Shown: piece by piece, positions 27,401 through 40,000 of the stretch
Numbering within the stretch: position 1 is the stretch's first letter
Layout: each line of letters opens with the position of its first letter
Assembly (NCBI GenBank): GCA_025642075.2
Contig: JAODUO010000488.1
Coordinates: forward strand, 146,001 to 210,000
DNA: 64,000 bases
Direction of reading: 5' to 3'
DNA from: Ridgeia piscesae
Lineage: Eukaryota > Annelida > Polychaeta > Sabellida > Siboglinidae
Notes under the pieces: model-generated
What the model was told of the DNA's origin: nothing
Seen by the model: the letters and a program-made list of their open reading frames with translations, nothing else
Databases searched by the model: none
Position numbers and translations under genes: made by a program

Positions 27401-30400
27401 CTAACCCATAGTTCTGTAAACATAGTAGAAACGCTTTTAATGTTCAGATCTTACATTTTCAAGTATTAGGTCAATAAATGTGGACATAATTGGTTTAAAA
27501 AACAGTGTGACATCTCCACTGAGACAGAAGGTAATGGTGTGACATCACCACTGAGACAGAAGGTAATGGTGTGACATCACCACTGAGACAGAACGTAATG
27601 GTGTGACATCACCACTGAGACAGAAGGTAATGGTGTGACATCACCACTGAGACAGAAGGTAATGGTGTGACATCACCACTGAGACAGAAGGTAATGGTGT
27701 GACATCACCACTGAGACAGAAGGTAATGGTGTGACATCACCATTGAGACAGAAGGTAACGGTGTGACATCACCACTGAGACAGAAGGTAACGGTGTGACA
27801 TCACCACTGAGACAGAAGGTAACGGTGTGACATCACCACTGAGACAGAAGGTAATGGTGTGACATCACCACTGAGACAGAAGGTAATGGTGTGACATCAC
27901 CACTGAGACAGAAGGTAATGGTGTGACATCACCACTGAGACAGAAGGTAATGGTGTGACATCACCACTGAGACAGAAGGTAATGGTGTGACATCACCTCT
28001 GAGACAGAAGGTAATGGTGTGACATCACCACTGAGACAGAAGGTAATGGTGTGACATCACCACTGAGACAGAAGGTAATGGTGTGACATCACCACTGAGA
28101 CAGAAGGTAATGGTGTGACATCACCACTGAGACAGAACGTAATGGTGTGACATCACCACTGAGACAGAACGTAATGGTGTGACATCACCTCTGAGACAGA
28201 AGGTAATGGTGTGACATCACCACTGAGACAGAAGGTAATGGTGTGACATCACCACTGAGACAGAAGGTAATGGTGTGACATCACCACTGAGACAGAAGGT
28301 AATGGTGTGACATCACCACTGAGACAGAAGGTAATGGTGTGACATCACCACTGAGAGAGAAGGTAATGGTGTGACATCACCACTGAGACAGAAGGTAATG
28401 GTGTGACATCACCACTGAGACAGAAGGTAATGGTGTGACATCACCACTGAGACAGAAGGTAATGGTGTGACATCACCTCTGAGACAGAAGGTAATGGTGT
28501 GACATCACCACTGAGACAGAAGGTAATGGTGTGACATCACCTCTGAGACAGAAGGTAATGGTATGACATCACCATTGAGACAGAACGTAATGGTATGACA
28601 TCACCATTGAGACAGAACGTAATGGTGTGACATCACCACTGAGACAGAAGGTAATGGTGTGACATCACCACTGAGACAGAACGTAATGGTGTGACATCAC
28701 CACTGAGACAGAAGGTAATGGTGTGACATCACCACTGAGACAGAAGGTAATGGTGTGACATCTCCACTGAGACAGAAGGTGATGGTGTGACATCACCACT
28801 GAGACAGAACGTAATGGTGTGACATCTCCACTGAGGCAGAAGGAAATGGTGTGACATCTCCACTGAGACAGAAGGTAATGATGTGACATCACCACTGAGA
28901 CAGAAGTTAATGGTGTGACATCACCACTGAGACAGAACGTAATGGTGTGACATCACCACTGAGACAGAACGTAATGGTGTGACATCACCACTGAGACAGA
29001 AGTTAATGGTGTGACATCACCATTGAGACAGAAGGTAATGGTGTGACATCACCACTGAGACAGAAGGTAATGGTGTGACATCACCACTGAGACAGAAGTT
29101 AATGGTGTGACATCACCACTGAGACAGAACGTAATGGTGTGATATCTCCACTGAGACAGAAGTTAATGGTGTGACATCATCACTGAGACAGAAGGTAATG
29201 GTGTGACATCACCACTGAGACAGAAGGTAATGGTGTGACATCACCACTGAGACAGAAGGTAATGGTGTGACATCACCACTGAGACAGAAGGTAATGGTGT
29301 GACATCACCACTGAGACAGAAGGTAATGGTGTGACATCACCACTGAGACAGAAGTTAATGGTGTGACATCACCACTGAGACAGAAGGTAATGGTGTGACA
29401 TCTCCACTGAGACAGAAGGTAATGGTGTGACATCACCACTGATGCAGGTGCTGGCGAGTTACATCAACCCAGTGAGTCAGCTGGTGGAAGACTTTGAGGC
29501 GGCTGTATACGACGAGGATGAACAGTCGACACATGCGGGTCTGCCTCCATCCCTGCCTGAGCTCCTCAGTCAGTCCTGCCTTGTCCCAGCCATCTCCTCC
29601 TACCTCCGCAATGACTCAGGTGAGTTTGTGTCATTAAAGAATTTACCTTTTTATAATGTGAAGTTCAAGAAGTAATAATTTGGCATCGAACACATGCAGT
29701 ATTCGGATGTTCTGTTGTGTGTTGTGTTGTGTTGTGTTGTGTTGTGTTGTGTTGTGTTGTGTTGTGTTGTGTTGTGTTGTGTTGTGTTGTGTTGTGTTGT
29801 GTTGTGTTGTGTTGTGTTGTGTTGTGTTGTGTTGTGTTGTGTTAAATTCTGTCTCTAAGTGTCTAAGACAAAGTTGTATAAACAAGAATTGTAAATGTTT
29901 GATCTACTAGTGTCATGCTGCGTGAGAGTGCAGTGTGCTTGGTGTTATTGCTATCAGCGTTATTGTAATGTTATGTGCTGCAGTGTTGGACATGTGATGT
30001 GTGTACAGCTATATGGGATGTGTGATGTTTGTAGTGCAGTATGTGATGTTTGTGCTGCTGTATTAGATATATGATGGTTACACTGCAGTATGTGATGTTT
30101 GTGCTGCAGTGTTTGTGCAGTAATGTTAGACATGTGATGTGTGGGCTGCAGAATGACAGAATGTGATGTTTGTGCAGCAGTGTTGTATGTTTGCTGTCTG
30201 TGCTGCAGTGTTTATGCAGAGTGCTTGTGCAGTGATGTGTGTACTGTGCTGTCTGTACTACACCCTATGTTGTGTATACTGTACTGTGCTGACTGTACTA
30301 CACCCTGTGTTATGTGTACTGTATTGTCTGTACTACACCCTGTGTTGTCTGTACTACACCCTGTGTTGTCTATACTACACGCTGTGCTGTCTGTACTACA

Positions 30401-33400
30401 CCCTGTGTTGTCTGTACTACACCCTGTGCTGTCTGTACTACACCCTGTGTTGTCTGTACTACACCCTGTGTTGTCTGTACTACACCCTGTGCTGTCTGTA
30501 CTACACCCTGTGTTGTCTGTACTACACCCTGTGTTGTCTGTACTACACCCTGTGTTGTCTATACTACACGCTGTGCTGTCTGTACTACACCCTGTGTTGT
30601 CTGTACTACACCCTGTGCTGTCTGTACTACACCCTGTGCTGTCTGTACTACACCCTGTGCTGTCTGTACTACACCCTGTGCTGTCTGTACTACACCCTGT
30701 GCTGTCTGTACTACACCCTGTGTTGTCTGTACTACATGCTGTGTTGTCTATACTACACGCTGTGCTGTCTGTACTACACCCTGTGTTGTCTGTACTACAC
30801 CCTGTGTTGTCTATACTACACGCTGTGCTGTCTGTACTACACCCTGTGTTGTCTGTACTACACCCTGTGCTGTCTGTACTACACCCTGTGCTGTCTGTAC
30901 TACACCCTGTGTTGTCTGTACTACACCCTGTGTTGTCTGTACTACACCCTGTGTTGTCTTACTACACGCTGTGTGTCTGTACTACACCCTGTGTTGTCTG
31001 TACTACACCCTGTGCTGTCTGTACTACACCTGTGTGTCTGTACTACACCCTGTGTGTCTGTACTACACCCTGTGTGTCTGTACTACACCCTGTGTGTCGT
31101 ACTCACCCTGTGTTGTCTGTACTACACTGTGTTGTCTGTACTACACCCTGTGTTGTCTGTACTACACCCTGTGCTGTCTGTACTACACGCTGTGTGTCTG
31201 TACTACACCCTGTGTTGTCTGTACTACACCCTGTGTTGTCTGTACTACACCCTGTGTTGTCTGTACTACACCCTGTGTTGTCTGTACTACACCCTGTGTT
31301 GTCTGTACTACACCCTGTGTTGTCTGTACTACACCTGTGTTGTCTGTACTACACCCTGTGTTGTCTGTACTACACCCTGTGTTGTCTGTACTACACCCTG
31401 TGTGTCTGTACTACACCCTGTGCTGTCTGTACTACACCCTGTGTGTCTGTACTACACCCTGTGTGTCTGTACTACACCCTGTGTGTCTGTACTACACCCT
31501 GTGTTGTCTGTACTACACCTGTGTGTCTGTACTACACCCTGTGTTCTGTACTACACCCTTGTTATCTGTACTACACCCTGTGTTGTCTGTACTACACCCT
31601 GTGTTGTCTGTACTACACCCTGTGTTGTCTGTACTACATGCTGTGCTGTCTGTACTACACCCTGTGCTGTCTGTACTACACCCTGTGCTGTCTGTACTAC
31701 ATGCTGTGCTGTCTGTACTACACCCTGTGCTGTCTGTACTACACCCTGTGTTGTCTGTACTACACCCTGTGCTGTCTGTACTACACCCTGTGTTGTCTGT
31801 ACTACACCCTGTGTTGTCTGTACTACACCCTGTGTTGTCTGTACTACACCCTGTGCTGTCTGTACTACACCCTGTGCTGTCTGTACTACATGCTGTGCTG
31901 TCTGTACTACACCCTGTGTTGTCTGTACTACACCCTGTGTTGTCTGTACTACACCCTGTGCTGTCTGTACTACACCCTGTGCTGTCTGTACTACACCCTG
32001 TGTTGTCTGTACTACACCCTGTGCTGCCTGTACTACACCCTGTGCTGTCTGTACTACACCCTGTGTTGTCTGTACTTCACCCTGTGTTGTCTGTACTACA
32101 CCCTGTGCTGTCTGTACTACACCCTGTGCTGTCTGTACTACACCCTGTGTTGTCTGTACTACACCCTGTGTTGTCTGTACTACACCCTGTGTTGTCTGTA
32201 CTACACCCTGTGTTGTCTGTACTACATGCTGTGCTGTCTGTACTACACCCTGTGCTGTCTGTACTACACCCTGTGTTGTCTGTACTACACCCTGTGTGTC
32301 TGTCTACACCTGTGTTGTCTGTACTACACCCTGTGCTGTCTGTACTACACCCTGTGTTGTCTGTACTACACCCTGTGTTGTCTGTACTACACCCTGTGTT
32401 GTCTGTACTACACCCTGTGTTGTCTGTACTACACCCTGTGTTGTCTGTACTACACCCTGTGTTGTCTGTACTACACCCTGTGTTGTCTGTACTACACGCC
32501 TGTGTTGTCTGTACTACACCCTGTGTTGTCTGTACTACACCCTGTGTTGTCTGTACTACACCCTGTGCTGTCTGTACTACACGCTGTGTTGTCTGTACTA
32601 CACCCTGTGTTGTCTGTACTACACCCTGTGCTGTCTGTACTACACCCTGTGCTGTCTGTACTACACGCTGTGTTGTCTGTACTACACCCTGTGCTGTCTG
32701 TACTACACGCTGTGTTGTCTGTACTACACCCTGTGTTGTCTGTACTACACCCTGTGCTGTCTGTACTACACCCTGTGTTGTCTGTACTACACCCTGTGTT
32801 GTCTGTACTACACCCTGTGTTGTCTGTACTACACCCTGTGTTGTCTACTGCACCCTGTGTTGTCTGTACTACACCCTGTGCTGTCTGTACTACATGCTGT
32901 GCTGTCTGTACTACACCCTGTGCTGTCTGTACTACACGCTGTGTTGTCTGTACTACACCCTGTGTTGTCTGTACTACACCCTGTGCTGTCTGTACTACAC
33001 CCTGTGTTGTCTACTGCACCCTGTGTTGTCTGTACTACACCCTGTGTTGTCTGTACTACACCCTGTGTTGTCTGTACTACACCCTGTGTTGTCTGTACTA
33101 CACCCTGTGCTGTCTGTACTACACCCTGTGCTGTCTGTACTACACCCTGTGTTGTCTGTACTACACCCTGTGCTGTCTGTACTACACACTGTGTTGTCTG
33201 TACTACACCCTGTGCTGTCTGTACTACACCCTGTGCTGTCTGTACTACACACTGTGTTGTCTGTACTACAGTACTGGACATGGCACGTCACGTGCCCCTC
33301 TACAAGTCCCTGCTGGAGCTGTTGCGGGGTCTCACCATCTGCCCTGTCCTTGTGCCCCTCCTCCTGCCTCTGGACCGTGACAACGACTCGTCCTCCATCA

Positions 33401-36400
33401 GCACCCTGCTGCAGAAGATGAAGGGATGTGTCGACACGTACGCCAGCCGCCTCAAGTAAGTGTCATTGTCAGAGGCACACTCAAATGAGTGTCATTGTCA
33501 GAAGCACATCTCCAGTAAGTGTCATTGTCAGAGGCGCACCTCCAGTATGTGACATTGTCAGAAGCATGCCTCGAGTGTCATTGTCAGATTCAAGCTTCAT
33601 GTATGTGACATTGTCACCTCAAGTGAGTGTCATTGTTAGAGGCATCAGTTATTAATAAGGTAACTTCTGTTTTGACTAAATCGTTGGAAACTAAGTTGAG
33701 AGGCACATCAAGACAAAGTTAATCAGTCTCAAAATGTATAAGTAATATGTTAAGAAATGGGTGGATATGCCAGGAGTTATGGTGGAGAAGTAAGGTTATA
33801 AGTGTTTACAAATTGGCAGTGCTACTTGCCATTGTCTACACTTGGTCAGCTGTTGTGAAGGTTTGCAATATCATCCTCCGACTTATATGTTAAGATATCC
33901 TCAATATGTAACTGGGATTGATGATAATTTTTTATTATTATCATCACTACGTCCTGGCAGCATAAGACGTAAGTGGCATCTGCAGGCACAATTAATTGGT
34001 CTCTGATTATTGGTTGAAGTAGGCAACTGAAAAAGAGGTTTTCTGAGGTACCTCACTGGAAGTGCTCGGGTAAAGAACAAGTCAGTGATGGTATAACATT
34101 GCATCCCTCCAGTCCATGAATCGTTTTGTTGGTTGCCAGGAGCAACAAGGTGAAGAGCAAGAGTAAACAAGACGATGACGGGTCGGAGGGTCTCGCTGAG
34201 CTGATTCCTGACATCCAGAAGACTGCGCAGATAGTTGACGCCGCAGTCAGCCGTCTGTCTGACAGATCAGGTGAGGGCAACCACAAGTTACTAGAGCTCT
34301 GTGTCACTGGGCCAGATAACTCACAGTTCCAGAGAGTCTCTCAGTCACCAACAGGGGGCAGCATTAAGTACTGCTGGGTGCTTGTTTGGCTGTCAACATG
34401 TTTTGTGACAAATATCAAACCAGGTAGCAATATATTTTGAAATAGTACTGACAGCATATGTCAGCTACACATATAAGTCTGATCACACGAGATAAGCCAA
34501 TAATTTCCATACTGAGTTGCCAGCTCGGATTATTGGTTTTTGTTGTGTGACAATTTTATGGGGCACATAATACCAGGTATACTATTTAGTCCATCAAACT
34601 TTCAGTTAAGAGACACACAGTTCCAACTCTCTTGCGACCAGTACTAAGCTGGGACATTTATATTCACTCTGCTGCATTCCAGGTCGTTTGTATGACTACC
34701 TGTCTCTAGACAGTGGTGGATATTTGTGTACAAATAGTTTTGCAGTAAATGCAATGTGGTTGAATGCTTCCCTTCTTGAAGAAGTTGAAGTGGTGTTCAT
34801 ATGAACACATCTGTCGTTAGGTAAAGTATAAACCATATACGTTCCAGTATCACAGGATACCATGCTGTATAAATTGTATCTTGGTCCTGTTTCTCTCAGT
34901 TTGGTTTATCTAGTATACAAACCTTGCATGGTTTGGTCATTCATAAATGTGTCCCTCTTAGCGTAAGTCCCGAAATCCTACTGGAAAATAGGCCAAGCTG
35001 ACTGATTGCTTCTTCACTAAGACTATGACTGTCATAATGTTGTAAAATTTGCAAAAATTATTTACATCAAAAAGATTTTGGCAAGTTTCTAGTATTCAAT
35101 TCACCAGGTGTCAGCATATTCTGTTTAACCTGTGTGTTAACTTTGTGAAACCTGTGTAGTCCACTGTGTAAGACACTATACTGTGTAGTTCACTGTGTAA
35201 GACACTGTACTGTGCAGTTCACCGTGTAAGACACTGTACTGTGTAGTTCACAGTGTAAGACACTGTACTGTGTAGTTCACCGTGTAAGACACTGTACTGT
35301 GTAGTTCACCGTGTAAGACACTGTACTGTGTAGTTCACCGTGTAAGACACTGTACTGTGTAGTTCACCGTGTAAGACACTGTACTGTGCAGTTCACCGTG
35401 TAAGATACAGTACTGTGTAGTTCACCGTGTAAGACACTGTACTGTGTAGTTCACCGTGTAAGACACTGTACTGTGTAGTTCACCGTGTAAGACACAGTAC
35501 TGTGTAGTTCACCGTGTAAGACACAGTACTGTGTAGTTCAACGTGTCAGACACTGTACTGTGTAGTTCACCGTGTAAGACACTGTACTGTGTAGTTCACC
35601 GTGTAAGACACTGTACTGTGTAGTTCACCGTGTAAGACACTGTACTGTGTAGTTGAATGTGTAAGACACTACTGTGTTGCCTGCAGCTGTGAAGACATCA
35701 GAGAAGACTGACGTGTTGGACTCAGTGGTCACCCTGCCCTGTGGCGTCAGTGCCCATGACCACTCCACAGACCAGCTGTATGTAGCCACCATGAGGGAAC
35801 TACAGTTTGGTGAGTGTCCACTGGAAGTACCTGTCAATCTCCTTGTTGTGTTTGTCAAACAAGATATTACTATGTGTAAGCAATGACTGTTGGTTACCAG
35901 GCTGCAGTGATTTAAAGACTGGTTGATAAGTTGAGTTCCAATTTGTATCTTTGTCTCATGCTGGTTTTCGGATGTACTGTGTTGAAAGACATGATTACAA
36001 GCTGTGTGTAGTTTATTTCTAAGATGTTTATATAATTATGCAGGGTGGGGTAGTGGTTGCAATGACCGACTTTTAAGTTTCAGTCGAGTGATTCTGGGTT
36101 TGAAGCCTTGGAAAATTTCACTGACTCCACCTGACCATTGTCACTCAACTGTATGAATACAAACTTGGCTGTAAACAGTGGGAGATATTTGTGTATGAAT
36201 AGTCTTGATACAGTAATTGCAGTGTGGGTGAAAGCGTCCCAGAAATGTTAAGGTGGCTTTAAGTTGAAAAGGTCTGCATGTTAAGTATTAAGCGCTTCAA
36301 AAGGACTCGATCCTTAGTTTCTCTTCTTCTGAGTAATGTGGTAGCGCCAACTTGAGCCAGTGTCCCACAGGTTTGTCTTTTGTTGTCCGTAGACGAGAGA

Positions 36401-36977
36401 TGGCAATGGAAGGCCAGAGCGAAATGTTTGTTATCTGTAGATATACCTGAGGTGGTGTTGGAAAACAAATGTGAAATATTTATTTATCATCTATGGATAT
36501 GTTTGAGATGGTGTTGGAAGAAGGGACTGAAATGTTTATACCCATATAGACATGTTTGATGTGGTGTTGAACGATATGTTTGTTGTGTGTAGATACGTTT
36601 GAGATGGTGTTGGAAGATGAAAGTGGGCTCAAGTTCATTGTTCCCCACCACTACGAGTCAAACGTGAAGACGGCGGGTGACGTGACGAATGCGTCTCGGG
36701 CGCGGCGCCTGGCCCAAGAGGCTGTCACGTTGTCCACGTCACTGCCACTGTCAGCCAGCAGCAGTGTGTTTGTACGGTGTGATGAGGAGAGGTTGGACGT
36801 CATGAAGGTTTGTCACTGCTTCATGTGTTAGTAGCTCTTTCAGGTGACACATGTTATGTACTTGTAAATTATACAAAGTACCATGAACAAACATTAATTG
36901 TTATGCTTGCACACACACACACACACACACGCACACACGCACACACGCACACACGCACTCACGTACACAGGCACGCA

Positions 36978-37009
<32 letters not shown>

Positions 37010-37011
37010 CA

Positions 37012-37056
<45 letters not shown>

Positions 37057-40000
37057 TCATCTGCAATGATGTCATCCACCCCCAGACATGATACCACATG
37101 TATTCACCCATTAACTCAACATGTATTATAAAACATTCATCCAACTACGGACTACAACAAACTTCACTTACGATGGACACTACTCTATTGCAATGTGTAA
37201 ATGTTAGAAGACAGATGTTATTTGATTCAACAGAGACATGATAAAAACAAATTACAACTGGTGGCTCTTACGGTAGTCACTTCAGTGGAAGTCCTAGTAA
37301 GAGTTTCCTTGGTCCTTACTGTATATCACACCTGCAAATAATGTGTTATTATTTTTGAGTATTTGTACACTTTGGAAAGATATCCACTTCTTCTTGAGAC
37401 CACTGTAAGACTAGGTCAATATTCTCTGTTTTTCAACATGTCCACCATGACAACCATTCAGCAGCAGCAACTGTACATGTAACCATGACAACCATTCAGG
37501 TAACCACGTCGGCCATTCATGTAACCATAGCAACTATCCAGATAACCATAACAACCATACGGATAATCACAGCAACCTTTCGGGTGGCATTGGGGGGTTG
37601 TGCAGTAGCTACCCTGGAGCGTAGCCTTGTGTGCATATAGTTACCATGACAACAGGAAGTCAGTGGTGTGTCTACATTGTTTGCAGGTGATGATAACAGG
37701 GCCTGGAGACACGCCCTACATGAATGGCTGCTTTGAGTTTGACGTCTACTTCCCCCAGGACTATCCCAATGCCCCACCCCTCATCAGCCTAGAGACAACA
37801 GGCAACCACACCGTCCGATTCAACCCTAATCTCTACAATGATGGAAAGGTGAGATTATCTATCCTTAATCTGATTGGTGAGATCACAACTTTAAGACTGT
37901 TGACTCCAACTTTCTTGTGCACTCCAGATTTTGTGATGTTTTGAAAGCTCTACCTTGTTTTATTTCCTTGTCATTCACTTATGTGCAAGAGACCCAAATA
38001 GATATTTGAAGGTTTGATGGTCACTGTTTTAAGCAATAAGTCTTTCTTGTGATTTATATAATATAAATGAGTGTGTTGAAGCGTGTGTTGATGTGGGTGT
38101 TGAGTGTTGTGAGGTGTTGTGTTGTGTTTCAGGTTTGCCTCAGTGTTCTCAACACATGGCACGGCCGACCAGAGGAGAAATGGAATTCACAAACGTCTAG
38201 TTTCCTCCAGGTAAACTGGCTTTCTTCAGATCATCACGAAAACTAGAGTAGCTTCTGTGATGTGTTTCTGGAAAAATTATGAAAACTTATTATCTTAAAT
38301 AAGTTACGTATTTACAGTGCAGTGTATCTGGGTATAAATTATGTAAATAGTTTTATTTAATGTGACGTTCCATCTTCCAGCTGTTCTTGCTGAGAAAACT
38401 GAAAACTATAGTAAATATATGTGATTTTAGATCAGTCGAGTTACATCCGTTTAGATTTCAGGATAAACCCAAAAATAACTTTAAAAACGTTAACAAGAAA
38501 TTTTGAGAACATTTAGGTGTTCTTTTTCTTTCATATTATCATACATAAACGAATTCCTGATGTTTGCCATCATACACTTAAATACTAGTTTGATTATAGA
38601 TGGCTTGTAATATTTTAATGGTAGTAACAGTTCTGTATCCGTAAATATTCTAGCTGGCACAACAACCAATTTCAGGCTTAATCATAATTGGGGACAAGCA
38701 ACAGTCATCATTGGAGTACATTTCCACCAAGATATAACATTGAGGTTGTATGTGCCACAGGTACTCGTGTCAGTCCAGTCTCTGACTGATGTTACATGTG
38801 CCACAGGTACTCGTGTCAGTCCAGTCTCTGACTGATGTTACATGTGCCACAGGTACTCGTGTCAGTCCAGCCTCTGACTGATGTTACATGTGCCACAGGT
38901 ACTCGTGTCAGTCCAGCCTCTGACTGATGTTACATGTGCCACAGGTACTTGTGTCAGTCCAGTCTCTGACTGATGTTACATGTGCCACAGGTACTCGTGT
39001 CAGTCCAGTCTCTGACTGATGTTACATGTGCCACAGGTACTCGTGTCAGTCCAGCCTCTGACTGATGTTACATGTGCCACAGGTACTCGTGTCAGTCCAG
39101 TCTCTGACTGATGTTACATGTGCCACAGGTACTCGTGTCAATCCAGTCTCTGACTGATGTTACATGTGCCACAGGTACTCGTGTCAGTCCAGTCTCTGAC
39201 TGATGTTACATGTGCCACAGGTACTCGTGTCAGTCCAGTCTCTGACTGATGTTACATGTGCCACGGGTACTCGTGTCAATCCAGTCTCTGACTGATGTTA
39301 CATGTGCCACGGGTACTCGTGTCAGTCCAGTCTCTGACTGATGTTACATGTGCCACAGGTACTCGTGTCAGTCCAGCCTCTGACTGATGTTACATGTGCC
39401 ACAGGTACTCGTGTCAATCCAGTCTCTGACTGATGTTACATGTGCCACAGGTACTCGTGTCAATCCAGTCTCTGACTGATGTTACATGTGCCACAGGTAC
39501 TCGTGTCAATCCAGTCTCTGACTGATGTTACATGTGCCACAGGTACTCGTGTCAATCCAGTCTCTGACTGATGTTACATGTGCCACAGGTACTCGTGTCA
39601 GTCCAGTCTCTGACTGATGTTACATGTGCCACAGGTACTCGTGTCAATCCAGTCTCTGACTGATGTTACATGTGCCACAGGTACTCGTGTCAGTCCAGTC
39701 TCTGACTGATGTTACATGTGCCACGGGTACTCGTGTCAGTCCAGTCTCTGACTGATGTTACATGTGCCACAGGTACTCGTGTCAGTCCAGTCTCTGACTG
39801 ATGTTACATGTGCCACAGGTACTCGTGTCAATCCAGTCTCTGACTGATGTTACATGTGCCACAGGTACTCGTATCAATCCAGTCTCTGATCCTCGTGTCG
39901 GAACCATACTTCAATGAACCCGGCTATGAGAGGTCAAGAGGCACTCCGTCGGGTACAGCAAGTTGCCGCGAGTACGACGCCAACATCCGCCAGGCCACCG

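Noticed and set aside
30141..33459. Three overlapping plus-strand frames of over 1,000 codons, one running in frame into a BIRC6 exon
   Set aside because: The 21-bp unit is open in all registers. Human BIRC6 joins YLRNDS directly to VLDMARH, as the splice junction 29619/33272 predicts, so no array sequence is expected in the protein.
36894..37144. Cys/Val and His/Thr frames across CA repeats (also at 1484-1762, 55351-55606 and 59253-59438)
   Set aside because: Simple dinucleotide translation with no coding character.
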